From: Fimbriiglobus ruber
GTDB lineage: Bacteria > Planctomycetota > Planctomycetia > Gemmatales > Gemmataceae
DNA: 64,000 nt
Direction: 5' to 3'
NCBI RefSeq assembly: GCF_002197845.1
Contig: NZ_NIDE01000017.1
Coordinates: 124,001 to 188,000, forward strand
This document shows positions 16,401 through 25,517 of this stretch, piece by piece. The position numbers were made by a program, and so were the translations under genes. Every line of letters starts with the position of its first letter. Within the stretch, counting starts at the first letter, position 1. A model generated the notes under the pieces. That model was given only the letters and a program-made list of their open reading frames with translations, made no database searches and was not told the DNA's origin.

Positions 16401-19400
16401 GCCGGCACCCTGGTCGTCGGGAACGCCTCCAGCGGGACCATCACCATCGCCTCGGATCTCACGCTATCGGGCGAGAACCTCACCCTCATCACCGGTGCGG
16501 GCGTCACCGGCACCGGCGGCATCGCCAACGGGTCGGCGACGGCGGCCACGCTGACGATCAACCAGGCCGGCACGTCCACCTACTCCGGCGCGATCGGCGG
16601 CGCCGCCGCGAACGCCCCGAACCTCGCGTTCGTCTCAAAAGGCCCGGGCACGCTGGCACTGGACGGGAATAGTAACTACACCGGCACGACGGCGGTCAAC
16701 GCCGGCACACTCTTCGAGAACGGGACGAGTACCGGGGGCGGGGCGGTGACCGCGAACAACGCCGCCACGCTGGGCGGGGCCGGGTCGGTCGCCGGGGCGG
16801 TGTCCGCCACCGGCACGGCTCACGTCGCCCCCGGGGACGGCCCCGGGACGCTCATCACCGGGCCCGTCGAGTTCGCGTCCGGGACGTCGCTCGACGTCGT
16901 GATCGGCGGGCCCGCCCCGGGCAACGGGGTCACCGGGTACGACCAGTTGGCGTCGTCCGGGTCGGTCGACATCGCTACCGGGGTGACCTTGAACGTGTCC
17001 GCGGGCGGCGGGTACGTCCCGTCCGCCGGGGACGCGTACACGATCGTCGTCCGGACCGGCGGGACCGGGACGTTCGCCGATCTCCCGGAAGGAACGACGA
17101 TCCCCAACTTCCTCGGGTCCGGCCTCTCCGCCACCATCACCTACCACGGCGGCACCAGTGGAAACGACATCGTCGTGCAGGTGGCGGCCCTGTCGACGTC
17201 CACGGTACTCGCCCTTACGCCCAGCCCGTCGACGTTCGGCCGGGCGGTGACGTTCACCGCGACCGTGACGTCCGCCGACGGGACGCCCGACGGGACCGTC
17301 ACCTTCGTCGTCGACGGGACGCCCGTGGCGACCGTGACCCTGACCGGCGGTACCGCGACCTTCGCGACCGCCACCCTGGCCGCCGGCAGCCACACGATCA
17401 TCGCCGACTATAACGGCAGCGCCCAATTCCAGGCGGGCGCCAGTCCGACGCAGGCCGAGCGGGTCAACGTCGCGACGACCACGACGCTGACAAGTGCCGG
17501 TAGCCCGTCGACGTTCGGCCAGTCGGTGACGGTCACCGCGACCGTGGCGTCCGCCGGCGGGGCGCCCGACGGGACGGTCACGTTCGTCGTCGACGGCACG
17601 TCCGCGGGCACCGTGACACTGACCGGTGGAGTCGCGACGTTCACGACGTCGACGCTCACCGCCGGCAGCCACACAATCGTCGCCGACTACAACGGCAGCG
17701 GCAACTTCCTGACGAGTGGCGCGACGGCCCTCACCCAACAGGTCACGGCCGCCGCGACGACCACAACCCTGGTAGCCGCCCCGACCCCGTCGACGTTCGG
17801 CCAGTCGGTGACGGTCACCGCGACCGTGACGTCCGCCGACGGGGCGCCCGACGGGACGGTCACCTTCGTCGTCGACGGGACGCCCGTGGCGACCGTGACC
17901 CTGACCGGCGGTACCGCGACCTTCGCGACCGCCACCCTGGCCGCCGGCAGCCACACAATCGTCGCCGACTACAACGGCGGCGGCAACTTCCTGGCTGGCG
18001 CCAGCACGGCGCTAACCCCGCAGGTCAACCCCGCGGCAACGACCACGACCCTGGCCGTCGCGCCGGCCCCGTCGACGTTCGGCCAGTCGGTGACGGTCAC
18101 CGCGACCGTGGCGTCTGCCGCCGGGGCGCCGGACGGGACGGTCACCTTCGTCGTGGATGGAACGCCCTCGGGCACCGTCACGCTGGCCGGCGGGACCGCG
18201 ACGTTCACGATGTCGACGCTCGCCGCCGGCAGCCATACGGTGGTCGCCGACTACAACGGTGCCGGCAACTTCCTGGCGTCCGCCAGCCCCGCCGTCGACC
18301 AACAAGTGAAGTCCGCGGCGCCGACCGCGACGACGACGACGGTGACGACCTCCATCGGGCTATCGATCTTCGGCGAGGCGGTCCCGTTCACCGCGACCGT
18401 GACCGGGGGCACCCCGGGGGTGACGATCGCGTTCACCCTCGACGGGTCGACCACCCCGTTCGCCACCGCCACGTTGGACGCGACCGGCAGCGCGACCGTG
18501 ACCACGACCACCATCCCGGCGGGCGTTCACACGGTCACCGCCACGTACCCCGGGGACGCGACCACGACCTCCAGTACGAACAGCGTGACCCAGACGGTCG
18601 CCCAGGCGCCGACGATTACCAGCGGGACGTTCCCGACGACGGTGACCGTCCGCACGGCGTTCAACTTTACCGTCGCCGCCAGCGGGTTCCCGGCCCCGAC
18701 GTTTTCCGTCGCGTCCGGGCAACTGCCGGCCGGGCTCACCCTCGACCCGGCGACCGGGGCCGTCACCGGCACCCCGACCCAGGCCGGGACGTTCACTGGC
18801 GTCATCCAAGCGACCAACGGGGCCGGGTCCGTCGACGTGCCGTTCGCGATCACGGCTACGTCCCGTCCGGTCGGACAGAACACCGTGGCCGCGTTCGCCG
18901 TCTCCGGCGGACCAACCCCGACGCTGCTCAACGCCGATGGCTCGTCGGCAGATACGGGAGCGTCCCCGTTCGGACCAGGGACCACGTCCATGGTGGTGAT
19001 GACCGACGTGACCGGGGACGGTATCCCGGACCTGATCTACGGGTCCGGGCCGGGAACGCCGGCCAAGGTAGTGGTGATCGACGGAGCGACCGATCAGGTC
19101 GTGTTCACCTTCACCCCATTCGAAGCGGCGTTCACCGGCGGCGTGTTCGTGGCAGCCGGGGACGTGGACGGGGACGGGCACGCCGACATCGCCGTCAGTG
19201 CCGACACGGGCGGGAGCGGCCGGGTGATCGTGTACAGTGGGCAGACCGGCTCGGTCATGGCCGACTTTATGGGGATCGCCGACCCGAATTTCCGGGGCGG
19301 AGCCCGGGTAACGATGGGGGACGTGAACGGCGACGGGTTGGACGACTTGGTGGTGGCAGCCGGGACGGGGGGCGGCCCCCGGGTGGCGATATTCGACGGG

Positions 19401-19841
19401 GCGACCCTGCGGCCGGGCCAGACGCCGACCCGCCTGATCCCGGACTTCTTCGCGTTCGAGCCGACACTGCGGGACGGGGCCTACGTGGCGGTCGGGGATG
19501 TGAACGGGGACGGGATCGGCGATCTTGTCCTCGGCGGCGGCCCGACGGGTGGCCCGCGGGTACTGGTCCTGGACGGGGCGTCGCTCCTGGCGAGCAACGG
19601 CCTGACGCCGAGTACGCTGGCCAACTTCTACGCCGGCGACCCGTCGTCCCGCGAGGGGGTCACGGTGGCCGTCAAGGATCTGGGCAACAACGGTCAGGCC
19701 GATCTGGTGGTCGATGATCCGGCGACGGGCGGAACCCACGTGGTCGCGTACCAGGGGTCGGCCCTCACCCCGTCCGGGACGCCGGCCGTCTACCACGACT
19801 ACAGCGACGCGGCGGACCCGCTCGGGGTGTACGTCGGGTAA
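13404..19841 (+). CDS. Giant extracellular repeat protein, C-terminal part (after frameshift)
   Basis: A 2145-residue open frame continuing the protein above; no natural start codon exists here, so it is expressed only if the frame is corrected. In order it has: beta-helix repeats to about 16450; autotransporter-associated strand repeats (STYSGAIGG, GPGTLALDGNSNYTGTTAVN); five Ig-like Big_3-type domains at 17190-18600 (STFGQSVTVTATV, GSHTIVADYNG); a putative Ig domain of the He_PIG type (LPAGLTLDPATGAVTGTPTQ); and FG-GAP repeats with calcium-type loops (DVDGDGHAD, DVNGDGLDD, DVNGDGIGD). This layout fits a secreted or cell-surface adhesin of about 2,730 residues when joined. No sortase or autotransporter barrel is visible at the C-terminus. 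Confidence 0.8.
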   Translation: MDLGSITTSSAAAPITITADSLEMTGVSDGGAVIFGSTGTINSGTGTTTIQPRTPGTLVALGRADVLTGSPLTLGLSAADLAQITAGTLVVGNASSGTITVSAAINLTTNPSPIPTLELVTGGAIVNGVASGVALTVGSLSLSAVTGIGTPATLLTTAVGTLAAANATSGGVAVTNAADFEVGTVGAVTGVTATGQAVTLAATAGTLTVSQPIAATGPGGSVTLTAGQSVDVAANVTGGGGGVQITGKGLAAVDSIGVTVETGAMVTTTDNGAVKITGTGAAGNGDEDVGVRVDGTITSGGTGAVTVNGTGGAGSGKLDDGVEVDGTVTSGGTGTVMITGTGGAGSGNADYGVNVDGTITSGGAGAVTVAGIGGTGNGNYHLGVFVTGTITSGGSGTVIVTGTGGAGSGGENIGVVVYGTVTSGGTGTVTVTGTGGAGSGDDDVGVVAYGHTAFGNGMITSGGTGAVAVTGISAGGGAFDYGIVDQGSIFTASAAAPITITTDSLTLVPATGGKFSIADGNPGTINSGTGMTTIQPRTADTLVALGGDNVLTGSPLTLGLSVADLAQITAGTLVVGNATAGTITVAAPVDLTTTPTLALVTGAAIVNGVSAGTALTVANLSLSAVTGIGTPATPMTTAVGTLAAVNATAGGASVTNAADFTVGTTDSVSGVTATGQAVTLTATTGTLTVSAPVAATGPTGSVTLTGPSVMVNANVTGGGAGATVLATGKAGRETAGVTVGAAGEVTTTDNGSVTVTGTATGGGSGNDAGVLIAGTIASDGTGTVTVTGTGAGTEDNDAGVSVGFHGSIASNGTGLITVTGTGTQDVTPNGEFDDGVTVGLGGSIASGGSVVITGTGGKSGEGSAAGVRVVGEVISGTGGSITITGTGGSGSTVGEVGVSISGEVTSGGGPVSVTGIAASTFAGVLLTGGGAISTGTTNAPVTITADSLSIDNTSTIDSGTGATTVQTRTAGTPIALGGAGSLTTPVVLGLSTAELAQITAGTLVVGNASSGTITIASDLTLSGENLTLITGAGVTGTGGIANGSATAATLTINQAGTSTYSGAIGGAAANAPNLAFVSKGPGTLALDGNSNYTGTTAVNAGTLFENGTSTGGGAVTANNAATLGGAGSVAGAVSATGTAHVAPGDGPGTLITGPVEFASGTSLDVVIGGPAPGNGVTGYDQLASSGSVDIATGVTLNVSAGGGYVPSAGDAYTIVVRTGGTGTFADLPEGTTIPNFLGSGLSATITYHGGTSGNDIVVQVAALSTSTVLALTPSPSTFGRAVTFTATVTSADGTPDGTVTFVVDGTPVATVTLTGGTATFATATLAAGSHTIIADYNGSAQFQAGASPTQAERVNVATTTTLTSAGSPSTFGQSVTVTATVASAGGAPDGTVTFVVDGTSAGTVTLTGGVATFTTSTLTAGSHTIVADYNGSGNFLTSGATALTQQVTAAATTTTLVAAPTPSTFGQSVTVTATVTSADGAPDGTVTFVVDGTPVATVTLTGGTATFATATLAAGSHTIVADYNGGGNFLAGASTALTPQVNPAATTTTLAVAPAPSTFGQSVTVTATVASAAGAPDGTVTFVVDGTPSGTVTLAGGTATFTMSTLAAGSHTVVADYNGAGNFLASASPAVDQQVKSAAPTATTTTVTTSIGLSIFGEAVPFTATVTGGTPGVTIAFTLDGSTTPFATATLDATGSATVTTTTIPAGVHTVTATYPGDATTTSSTNSVTQTVAQAPTITSGTFPTTVTVRTAFNFTVAASGFPAPTFSVASGQLPAGLTLDPATGAVTGTPTQAGTFTGVIQATNGAGSVDVPFAITATSRPVGQNTVAAFAVSGGPTPTLLNADGSSADTGASPFGPGTTSMVVMTDVTGDGIPDLIYGSGPGTPAKVVVIDGATDQVVFTFTPFEAAFTGGVFVAAGDVDGDGHADIAVSADTGGSGRVIVYSGQTGSVMADFMGIADPNFRGGARVTMGDVNGDGLDDLVVAAGTGGGPRVAIFDGATLRPGQTPTRLIPDFFAFEPTLRDGAYVAVGDVNGDGIGDLVLGGGPTGGPRVLVLDGASLLASNGLTPSTLANFYAGDPSSREGVTVAVKDLGNNGQADLVVDDPATGGTHVVAYQGSALTPSGTPAVYHDYSDAADPLGVYVG
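14010..14212 (+). repeat. 203-bp exact repeat, copy 2
   Basis: Second copy of the 203-bp repeat at 12859-13061. A further identical block follows at 14379-14463, matching 13134-13217. The whole interval 12859-13390 appears duplicated, with the two copies diverging in the intervening units. Confidence 0.85.
17190..18600 (+). repeat. Five tandem Ig-like domain repeats of about 280 bp
   Basis: Five tandem coding units begin near 17190, 17470, 17746, 18028 and 18309. Each encodes TFGQSVTVTATV, PDGTVTFVVDGT, AGSHTIVADYNG and a linker. The first four are highly alike at DNA level; the fifth is diverged. They form the stalk-like part of the giant protein. Confidence 0.8.
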
Positions 19842-19866
19842 GTCCGCGTTACCGAACCCGGAGAAG

Positions 19867-19903
19867 CCAGGCACCCGCGCGAACTCGTCGCGCGGGTGCC
19901 TGG
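19867..19903 (+). terminator. Strong 16-bp stem after the giant protein gene
   Basis: The arms CCAGGCACCCGCGCGA (19867-19882) and TCGCGCGGGTGCCTGG (19888-19903) pair perfectly around ACTCG, 25 bp past the stop codon. No T-run follows. A second stem, GAAGCCCGT/ACGGGCTTC at 19939-19962, lies just beyond. The pair probably ends transcription or stabilises the mRNA 3' end. Confidence 0.6.
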
Positions 19904-20095
19904 GTCGCGCCCCGCATCCGTGATCTATTCGAGTGCAAGAAGCCCGTGGGACGACGGGCTTCGGCGGAATGGGCGACGGGCCCGTTGTTTACTTTCGTCG
20001 TTTGGAAAAAGGGACGCTCGTGCTTGAATGTGATAAGATTGCCCGGTAATGGTCAACGAATGTCTGAATAATTGGCCTTCCTGAATGGACCGACC

Positions 20096-20884
20096 ATGAC
20101 GTCGCCTGATAATATCCCCGACCTCTCGGACGATTTGCTAGTCTACAAGTTTGACAAGAAATGCGGGACTGTGGGAACAAAGTGGGATTTTTGCCGGGCG
20201 GTCGTCGTCGACCGGGGGAATGAGACCGTTCACTTCTGGAATTGCCATACCCCCCGAACGTTCTTCGCTCTCCGCGCCCAACGTCTGATTAGCTGTCGCT
20301 TCGACGAGATATTAGCCGTCTACCGAGGTCGAACTCGAAACACCGAGTGGGCCGATGTCGTCACGCCAACGGGCAAAGCCCACATCGTCCGGATTGAAGC
20401 CGCGGAAGAGTTTGACGAATTGTGTCGGCAATTGTTGGTACTTGCCCCAAATGACCTTCGTGCTCCGGCTGAAGAACACCCGCTGATCGCCCTCGTCTAC
20501 GTGGCTGGCGGTCTCGGAGGGATGTTACCGTTTCTCTATTTGATGCCAAAGGACTCCGGCACGGCCGAGATGATCCTCGCGGGGCTTCTCGGCATCGTGT
20601 CAGGCATTGCGGGTGTCTACTGGACGGCACGGTTGTGCCATCGATGGTTCGGAGTCAAACTGGCCCTGCCATTCGGCCTGGGAATCGTTGGTGCGCTGGC
20701 CGGAGTATTCGTGTTTTTCAAAGTCGTATGCAGTTTTGTCGAGGGCAACGATATTCACCTCACGATCCTACTGGTCGCGGGTTTCCTGGCAGGTGCCACT
20801 GCCGGCGTGGTGCGGGAAAAGAGGAAGTCGCGACGCCGTGACGTGCCGGATCGGATGAAATCCCCTCCGGCGCAGCACGGTTGA
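20096..20884 (+). CDS. Hypothetical protein with a C-terminal membrane domain
   Basis: About 262 residues from the ATG at 20096; a TTG eight codons upstream is possible. The N-terminal 130 residues are soluble and look PH-like or beta-rich (LLVYKFDKKCGTVGTKW, DEILAVYRGR). The rest holds about four membrane spans: LIALVYVAGGLGGMLPFLYL, MILAGLLGIVSGIAGVYW, LALPFGLGIVGALAGVFVFF and LTILLVAGFLAGATAGVV. A basic tail follows (REKRKSRRRD). No family was recognised. It stands alone on the plus strand between the hairpins after the giant gene and a pseudogene. Confidence 0.6.
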   Translation: MTSPDNIPDLSDDLLVYKFDKKCGTVGTKWDFCRAVVVDRGNETVHFWNCHTPRTFFALRAQRLISCRFDEILAVYRGRTRNTEWADVVTPTGKAHIVRIEAAEEFDELCRQLLVLAPNDLRAPAEEHPLIALVYVAGGLGGMLPFLYLMPKDSGTAEMILAGLLGIVSGIAGVYWTARLCHRWFGVKLALPFGLGIVGALAGVFVFFKVVCSFVEGNDIHLTILLVAGFLAGATAGVVREKRKSRRRDVPDRMKSPPAQHG

Positions 20885-20945
20885 TGTCTACGTATGCGCC
20901 CGCCACCTGAAAGACTTTTTCGACGCGGGCGGGAAGGAACAACTG

Positions 20946-21600
20946 ATGACGGAGCAAGAATGGTTGACTTCTCGAACGACAAACGTAATGCTCCGCTACC
21001 TGCTGGGCTTGCGACCGGACGAATGACGTGTCCAGGACATTGCATCGTTTCCGGCTTGTCCAGGAAGTGACCGCAAGCTTCGGTTGTTCGCGTGTGCCTG
21101 TTATTACCGCATTCGCAAATTGTTACCTAACGAAATCGCGGCCGAGGCCGTCAAAGTCGCAGAACGATATGCCGATGGGCTAGCCACGCCGGACGAACTT
21201 CAGCAAGCCGAGACGAAACTCTGGGAACCGATCAATGCCGTGGAAACACGATGGCGAGCATCCCGGGGGGCCGAGCACGTCTCACTTCTGCCGACGCATG
21301 AGGCCCCGGCTCTGGCGTTGCAGATCGTGTGGCAACGGGCACAAAAAGCCACGTCCTACGCTTCGTCCAATGCCTATCTCACAGTAGAGGCTGTTGTCGA
21401 CGCTCGTATCGGCCCACTCACCGCTCTCACGATCCTCACGCGACCGCGCAGAAACCCACCTCAGTACGCGCGTCCGAGTCGGTGCTCGATTACCAAACGC
21501 TGTCCACGGGGCCGACGTTTTCCCCGCTGAGATGTGCTGGTCTGCCTAACGTCAGAAAACGCACTACATGGCGCAAAAAAGCGCAGAAATTGCGGGACGT
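20946..21600 (+). pseudogene. Decayed Gemmata-type gene ('DRKLRLFACAC' family)
   Basis: The frame opens at 20946 with MTEQEWLTSRTTNVMLRYLL and meets a TGA at 21024-21026. It continues in the same frame with SDRKLRLFACACYYRIRKLL and KVAERYADGLATPDELQQAE, the hallmark of a large Gemmata family that begins MTEAEWL...MLxFLRGKASDRKLRLFACACCR. Homology fades after about 21430, where the frame turns Arg/Pro-rich. An in-frame nonsense codon plus later frameshift make it a pseudogene. The family's function is unknown to me. Confidence 0.7.
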
Positions 21601-21761
21601 CTTGCGGATCGCGACTTGGGTACAGGGGCAGCGCCTCGGGTTCACGGCCGGGGACCTTCCGTGGCCTCACCTCCGTGCTACGACCGGCGGCCGGGCACGG
21701 CTCTCCCTATGCTCGGGAACTCACCTTACGGTCGATGCTTGGGACCGACCGTGGTTACTGA

Positions 21762-24194
21762 TCACTTGTTGGCATCAACGTCTTTCCAGAATTCCTTGAC
21801 CGGCTTGTCGTTGATAGACTCCAGTGTCTTGATCGAGCGGAGGATTTCCGCATCACGTTCCGGTTGGAAGTCACAACACAGGGCCTTCAGAGGCGCCCCC
21901 TTAATAATGGATAAATCGGTGATTTTCGTGCCCTCGATGCGAAGGACCGTTAGTTTCTTGAAGTCCTTAAAGTGAATCAAACCCGCGTTACTCACCGGCG
22001 TGTTGCTCAGCTGGAGCTGGGCCAGTTCTTTGCAGTTTTTGAAACGGGATAATCCCGCGTCCGTGACATTCGTCCCATTCAATACGAGATCCGTAAGATC
22101 CTTACAACCCTCGAAGTAGGCCATTCCGGCGTCGGTGACGTGCGTATTGAACAGACTGAGGTATCGCAGTTTCTTGCAGTCGTGGAAGTGGGCGAGCCCC
22201 GCGTCCGTGACCTGGGTGTTAAGGAGTTCGAGGTATTGAAGGTTCTTGCAGTGCTCAAAGTGGGCCATCCCCGCGTCGCTCGTCGGCGTCTCCCGAAGGT
22301 TGAGAGCCGTGAGATCCTTGCAGTCCTTGAAATGGGCCAGACCTGCGTCCGTCACCTCCGTGCGGTACAGCGAAAGATACGTCACATGCTTGCAGCCGCG
22401 GAAATGGGCCAGGCCCGCGTCGGTCACCTGCTTGTTATCTGACGCATCGACTTCCGTTAACCGGAACGATCCGCGGGGTAGGCCCGCGGCGGACTCGATT
22501 TTCTCGCCCTCTCCGTTGACGTGGACCGAGGCACCGATCGAGAACGCGTACTCGGCCCCCCGGCGGTCGGGGTCCGCGATCGTCGGGACGACATCCTTCT
22601 CCTTTGCGAGCGGCTGCGATTCTCGGCTGACGCGCACGATCTGCCGGCCGTCTTTCGTGACTGTGACCAGTTCCTGGCTCACGACCTTGCCGTCCTTCCG
22701 CGCCTCGACCGTGTACTGGCCGGGCTTCAGGCGGATTTCCTTGACCCCCGCGCCGGTGATGACGAGTTCCGGTCCGTCGATCCGGACGCTGACTTCGGGG
22801 TCGTCGACCTCGACGACCAACGTACCCTCGGGCGAAAACAGACGGACGACCGTGCCGTGGACGTCGGAAACGCCGGTCGCTTCCGCGACGCCGAGGCTGC
22901 CGATCGACAGCAGAAACACGACCGCGACGAGGGTCCACAGGCGGGGGCGGAAGCGGGGTGGTTGGGCCGGCGGCGCGGTCGGTCGGTCGGCCCCGGCTGG
23001 CGGCGCCGCCCGCGCCGCCGGGGGCGTGGAGGTGGGTCGGTGCTCGTCGTTCCCCGGGCGTTGGGATTTGGCCGAAAATCGTTCCAACAACTCGGCCACC
23101 TCACCGGCCGTGGCGAACCGCTCGTCCGGCTTCTTGGCGTGCAGTCGACTGATGATATCGCAGAGCCATTGCGGGACTTCGGGAATCACGTCCCGGATCG
23201 GCCGCGGGTAGTCTTCCACCACCCGCTTCAGTACGGCGAAGGTGCTGGCGGCGCGGAACGGCGGGCGGCCGGTCGCCATCACGTAGAGGACGCTGCCGAG
23301 GCTGAACAGGTCGGCCCGGTGGTCGAGCTTTTCCCCCGCGGCCTGTTCCGGGGCCATGTACATCGGCGTGCCGGCCAGCAACCCGCTCTGGGTCAGACTG
23401 GCGTCGTCGGCCGTCCGGGCCAGGCCGAAGTCGGTGATCTTCGCCCGTTCGTGGGCCCCGGCCTCGATCAGGATGTTGCACGGCTTGATGTCCCGGTGGA
23501 TCAAGCCGGTGGCGTGGGCTGCTGCCAACCCCGCGGCGATCTGCCGGCCGAGCCGCACGATCTCGTCGGTCTCCAGCGGACCGGTGCGGTCGAGTCGCTG
23601 CTGGAGCGTCTCCCCGGGGATGAACTCCATGACCAGGTACGGGAGCGGCTGTTCCTCGACGACGTGGACCTGGACGACGTTCTCGTGCCGGACGGCGGCC
23701 GAGGACCGGGCCTCGCGGAGGAACCGCTTGCGGGCCGGCGAGGTGGCGGCGAGAGCCGGGGCCAGAACCTTGAGCGCGACGACCCGCTGGAGCAGGTCGT
23801 CGAACGCCCGGAGGACGATCCCGAACCCGCCCCGGCCGAGTACCTGGAGGATGTCGTAATGCCCGATCCGTCCCAGCGAGTCGGGCCGGGCGGACGGCGC
23901 TAGGAACCCGAGCGGAATCTCGTCGTTCTCAGCACCACCGGGGGTACCGGCAACGGTGCTCGTACCCCCGGTGGGAGCAATGTCCTTGTCCTGGGCGAAG
24001 GTCTGGGGGGCGACGAGTGGGGTGTCGAGTAGACTGTCCGACTGGTCGTGGGCCCGAAGGAGGGCTTCGACGCGGACCTTCAAACCGAGATCACTACCGC
24101 AGGCGTCGTCCAGAAACGCGACCCGGGCGGCCCGGTCGGCGATCTCCGCGGACGCGACGAACAAGGCTTGGGCGCGAGCAGGGTCGGTCGGCAT
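21762..24194 (-). CDS. Membrane Ser/Thr protein kinase with extracytoplasmic leucine-rich repeats
   Basis: An 810-residue Hanks-type kinase. A 110-residue leader is followed by the kinase domain at about 111-372: glycine loop GRGGFG, catalytic Lys142, IHRDIKPCN with D235, DFG at 255-257 and APE at 281-283. After a Pro/Ala-rich linker, one membrane span (about 419-441, TLVAVVFLLSIGSLGVA) leads to a PEGA-like segment (GTLVVEVDDPEVSVRIDGP). Eight or so leucine-rich repeats of the VTDAGLAHF type end the protein. It is a sensor kinase whose repeats probably read an outside signal. The sigma factor gene lies 66 bp upstream on the same strand, a common planctomycete pairing. Confidence 0.92.
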   Translation of the reverse strand: MPTDPARAQALFVASAEIADRAARVAFLDDACGSDLGLKVRVEALLRAHDQSDSLLDTPLVAPQTFAQDKDIAPTGGTSTVAGTPGGAENDEIPLGFLAPSARPDSLGRIGHYDILQVLGRGGFGIVLRAFDDLLQRVVALKVLAPALAATSPARKRFLREARSSAAVRHENVVQVHVVEEQPLPYLVMEFIPGETLQQRLDRTGPLETDEIVRLGRQIAAGLAAAHATGLIHRDIKPCNILIEAGAHERAKITDFGLARTADDASLTQSGLLAGTPMYMAPEQAAGEKLDHRADLFSLGSVLYVMATGRPPFRAASTFAVLKRVVEDYPRPIRDVIPEVPQWLCDIISRLHAKKPDERFATAGEVAELLERFSAKSQRPGNDEHRPTSTPPAARAAPPAGADRPTAPPAQPPRFRPRLWTLVAVVFLLSIGSLGVAEATGVSDVHGTVVRLFSPEGTLVVEVDDPEVSVRIDGPELVITGAGVKEIRLKPGQYTVEARKDGKVVSQELVTVTKDGRQIVRVSRESQPLAKEKDVVPTIADPDRRGAEYAFSIGASVHVNGEGEKIESAAGLPRGSFRLTEVDASDNKQVTDAGLAHFRGCKHVTYLSLYRTEVTDAGLAHFKDCKDLTALNLRETPTSDAGMAHFEHCKNLQYLELLNTQVTDAGLAHFHDCKKLRYLSLFNTHVTDAGMAYFEGCKDLTDLVLNGTNVTDAGLSRFKNCKELAQLQLSNTPVSNAGLIHFKDFKKLTVLRIEGTKITDLSIIKGAPLKALCCDFQPERDAEILRSIKTLESINDKPVKEFWKDVDANK

Positions 24195-24260
24195 TGCGGT
24201 CCTCCGGTGGAGTCTTCACCCTCCAATGCGTCGATCCGGGTCGTGACTGTCGAAAAAAAA

Positions 24261-24815
24261 TTAGAAATGTTGCGAAATCGCATCCCGAAGCCAGGCCCGG
24301 GCGAACGTCCACTTCTGGCGGGCGGCGTAAACAGTGATCCCGAGGGCCGCCGCAACCGCGTCGTGGCCGAGACCGGCGAACTGGCGGAGTTCCACCACCC
24401 GAGCCGCCACCGGATCCTCGGCGGCGAGTCGGGTGAGAGCGTCATCCAACGCGAGGAGCCGGTCGTCCGGATCGCGACCAGGGATGTCGGGAAGATCGAC
24501 CCGCTCGATCTGGCCGCCGTGCTTCTCCCGCCGCTTCCGCCGGGCCGCATCCACCAGGATGCGACGCATGGCCTCGGCGGCGGCCGCAAAGAAATGCCCG
24601 CGATTCTCCCACCGGGTGTCGTCCGTCGGACCGTGCAACCGGAGGTACGCCTCGTGGACGAGGGCGGTGGGTTGAAGTGTGTGCTCGGGACTCTCGTTCG
24701 CCATCCGAGTGGCAGCGAGCTTCCGCAACTCGTCGTATACGAGCGGGAGGAGGTCGGTCGCGGCCCGGCGATCACCGGCCGCGGCGGCATCAAGGAGGCG
24801 CGTCACATCAGACAT
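24261..24815 (-). CDS. ECF-type RNA polymerase sigma factor (planctomycete TIGR02999 type)
   Basis: A 184-residue sigma factor from an ATG preceded by AAGG. Region 2 reads LPLVYDELRKLAATRM and TLQPTALVHEAYLRLHG, then HFFAAAAEAMRRILVDAARR, all signatures of the planctomycete-enriched ECF subfamily. Region 4 is VVELRQFAGLGHDAVAAALG with a recognition helix after it. The protein redirects RNA polymerase to specific promoters. The kinase gene follows 66 bp downstream, so the kinase likely controls the sigma factor by phosphorylation, as reported for kinase-linked ECF groups. No separate anti-sigma factor is visible. Confidence 0.92.
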   Translation of the reverse strand: MSDVTRLLDAAAAGDRRAATDLLPLVYDELRKLAATRMANESPEHTLQPTALVHEAYLRLHGPTDDTRWENRGHFFAAAAEAMRRILVDAARRKRREKHGGQIERVDLPDIPGRDPDDRLLALDDALTRLAAEDPVAARVVELRQFAGLGHDAVAAALGITVYAARQKWTFARAWLRDAISQHF

Positions 24816-24989
24816 TTACCTTAGTGTAACCACGGGGTGACGCCGGGCAACTCGAAAGCCGAACTCACACCGACTGATGGGTGGGCAGCTCAAAAGTGGG
24901 CGGTTTTTTTAATATTCTAACGGCAGCATTTTTGTGAGGTTAAAAATCCCCTTCGGACCCTGAGCCCGGTCATAAACACACTCACTCTG

Positions 24990-25315
24990 ACCCCGGAACA
25001 AGAGCAACGCACCGAGGAATTCTATCTGCGATTCCAATGGAAATGTTCCTCAAGGAAGCGAAACGAGTGGCTCGTCTGTTCGCCAGCAAGTCTGACTACC
25101 AACTCCTCGGCGAGACCGAGTTCGAACTCCGGGATCGGGTTCATGACCTGGCCGACCCGAGTCTTCAGACCGCTCTCGACGCGCGGATAAAAGGGGGGTA
25201 CCGGAGATCGACCATGACATGCCCGCACTGCCACGAATCATCCCGGTGCAAAGGATTCAAGTCCCGTCGGTTGGTCAGCCTGTTCTTCGGGTCGATGGCA
25301 ACCTTGTCGCCGTGA
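24990..25315 (+). mobile_element. ISKra4-family transposase remnant, N-terminal part
   Basis: The stretch ELRDRVHDLADPSLQTALDA followed by KGGYRRSTMTCPHC and CKGFKSRRLVSLF matches the N-terminal region of ISKra4 transposases, including the CPHC zinc motif. A frameshift at about 25034 separates it from EEFYLRFQ in another frame, and the sequence stops matching near 25300. No catalytic domain follows. Overlapping frames from 25219 to 25521 (LVAVTLNGDRVHFRHPLDAY, then a stop, then SSIRNYRDFFGLVSPDV) look protein-like too and may be a second decayed gene. Confidence 0.65.
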
Positions 25316-25517
25316 CTCTCAACGGCGATCGGGTCCACTTCCGGCATCCGCTCGACGCTTACGAGACTGGGCCGGTTTAAGCCCGCGTCTCGTCCATCCG
25401 CAACTACCGGGATTTTTTCGGTCTGGTGAGCCCAGACGTGACGGCGGACGATGACGAGATTTGGGGGACGGTCGTCGCGAAGGGGATCTCGAACTACTAT
25501 GGTCGCCTGGACATACG

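Noticed and set aside
11274-19874. Several long minus-strand frames opposite the giant repeat protein
   Set aside because: They mirror its Gly/Thr/Val repeats as Pro/Val-rich text and have no starts with ribosome-binding sites.
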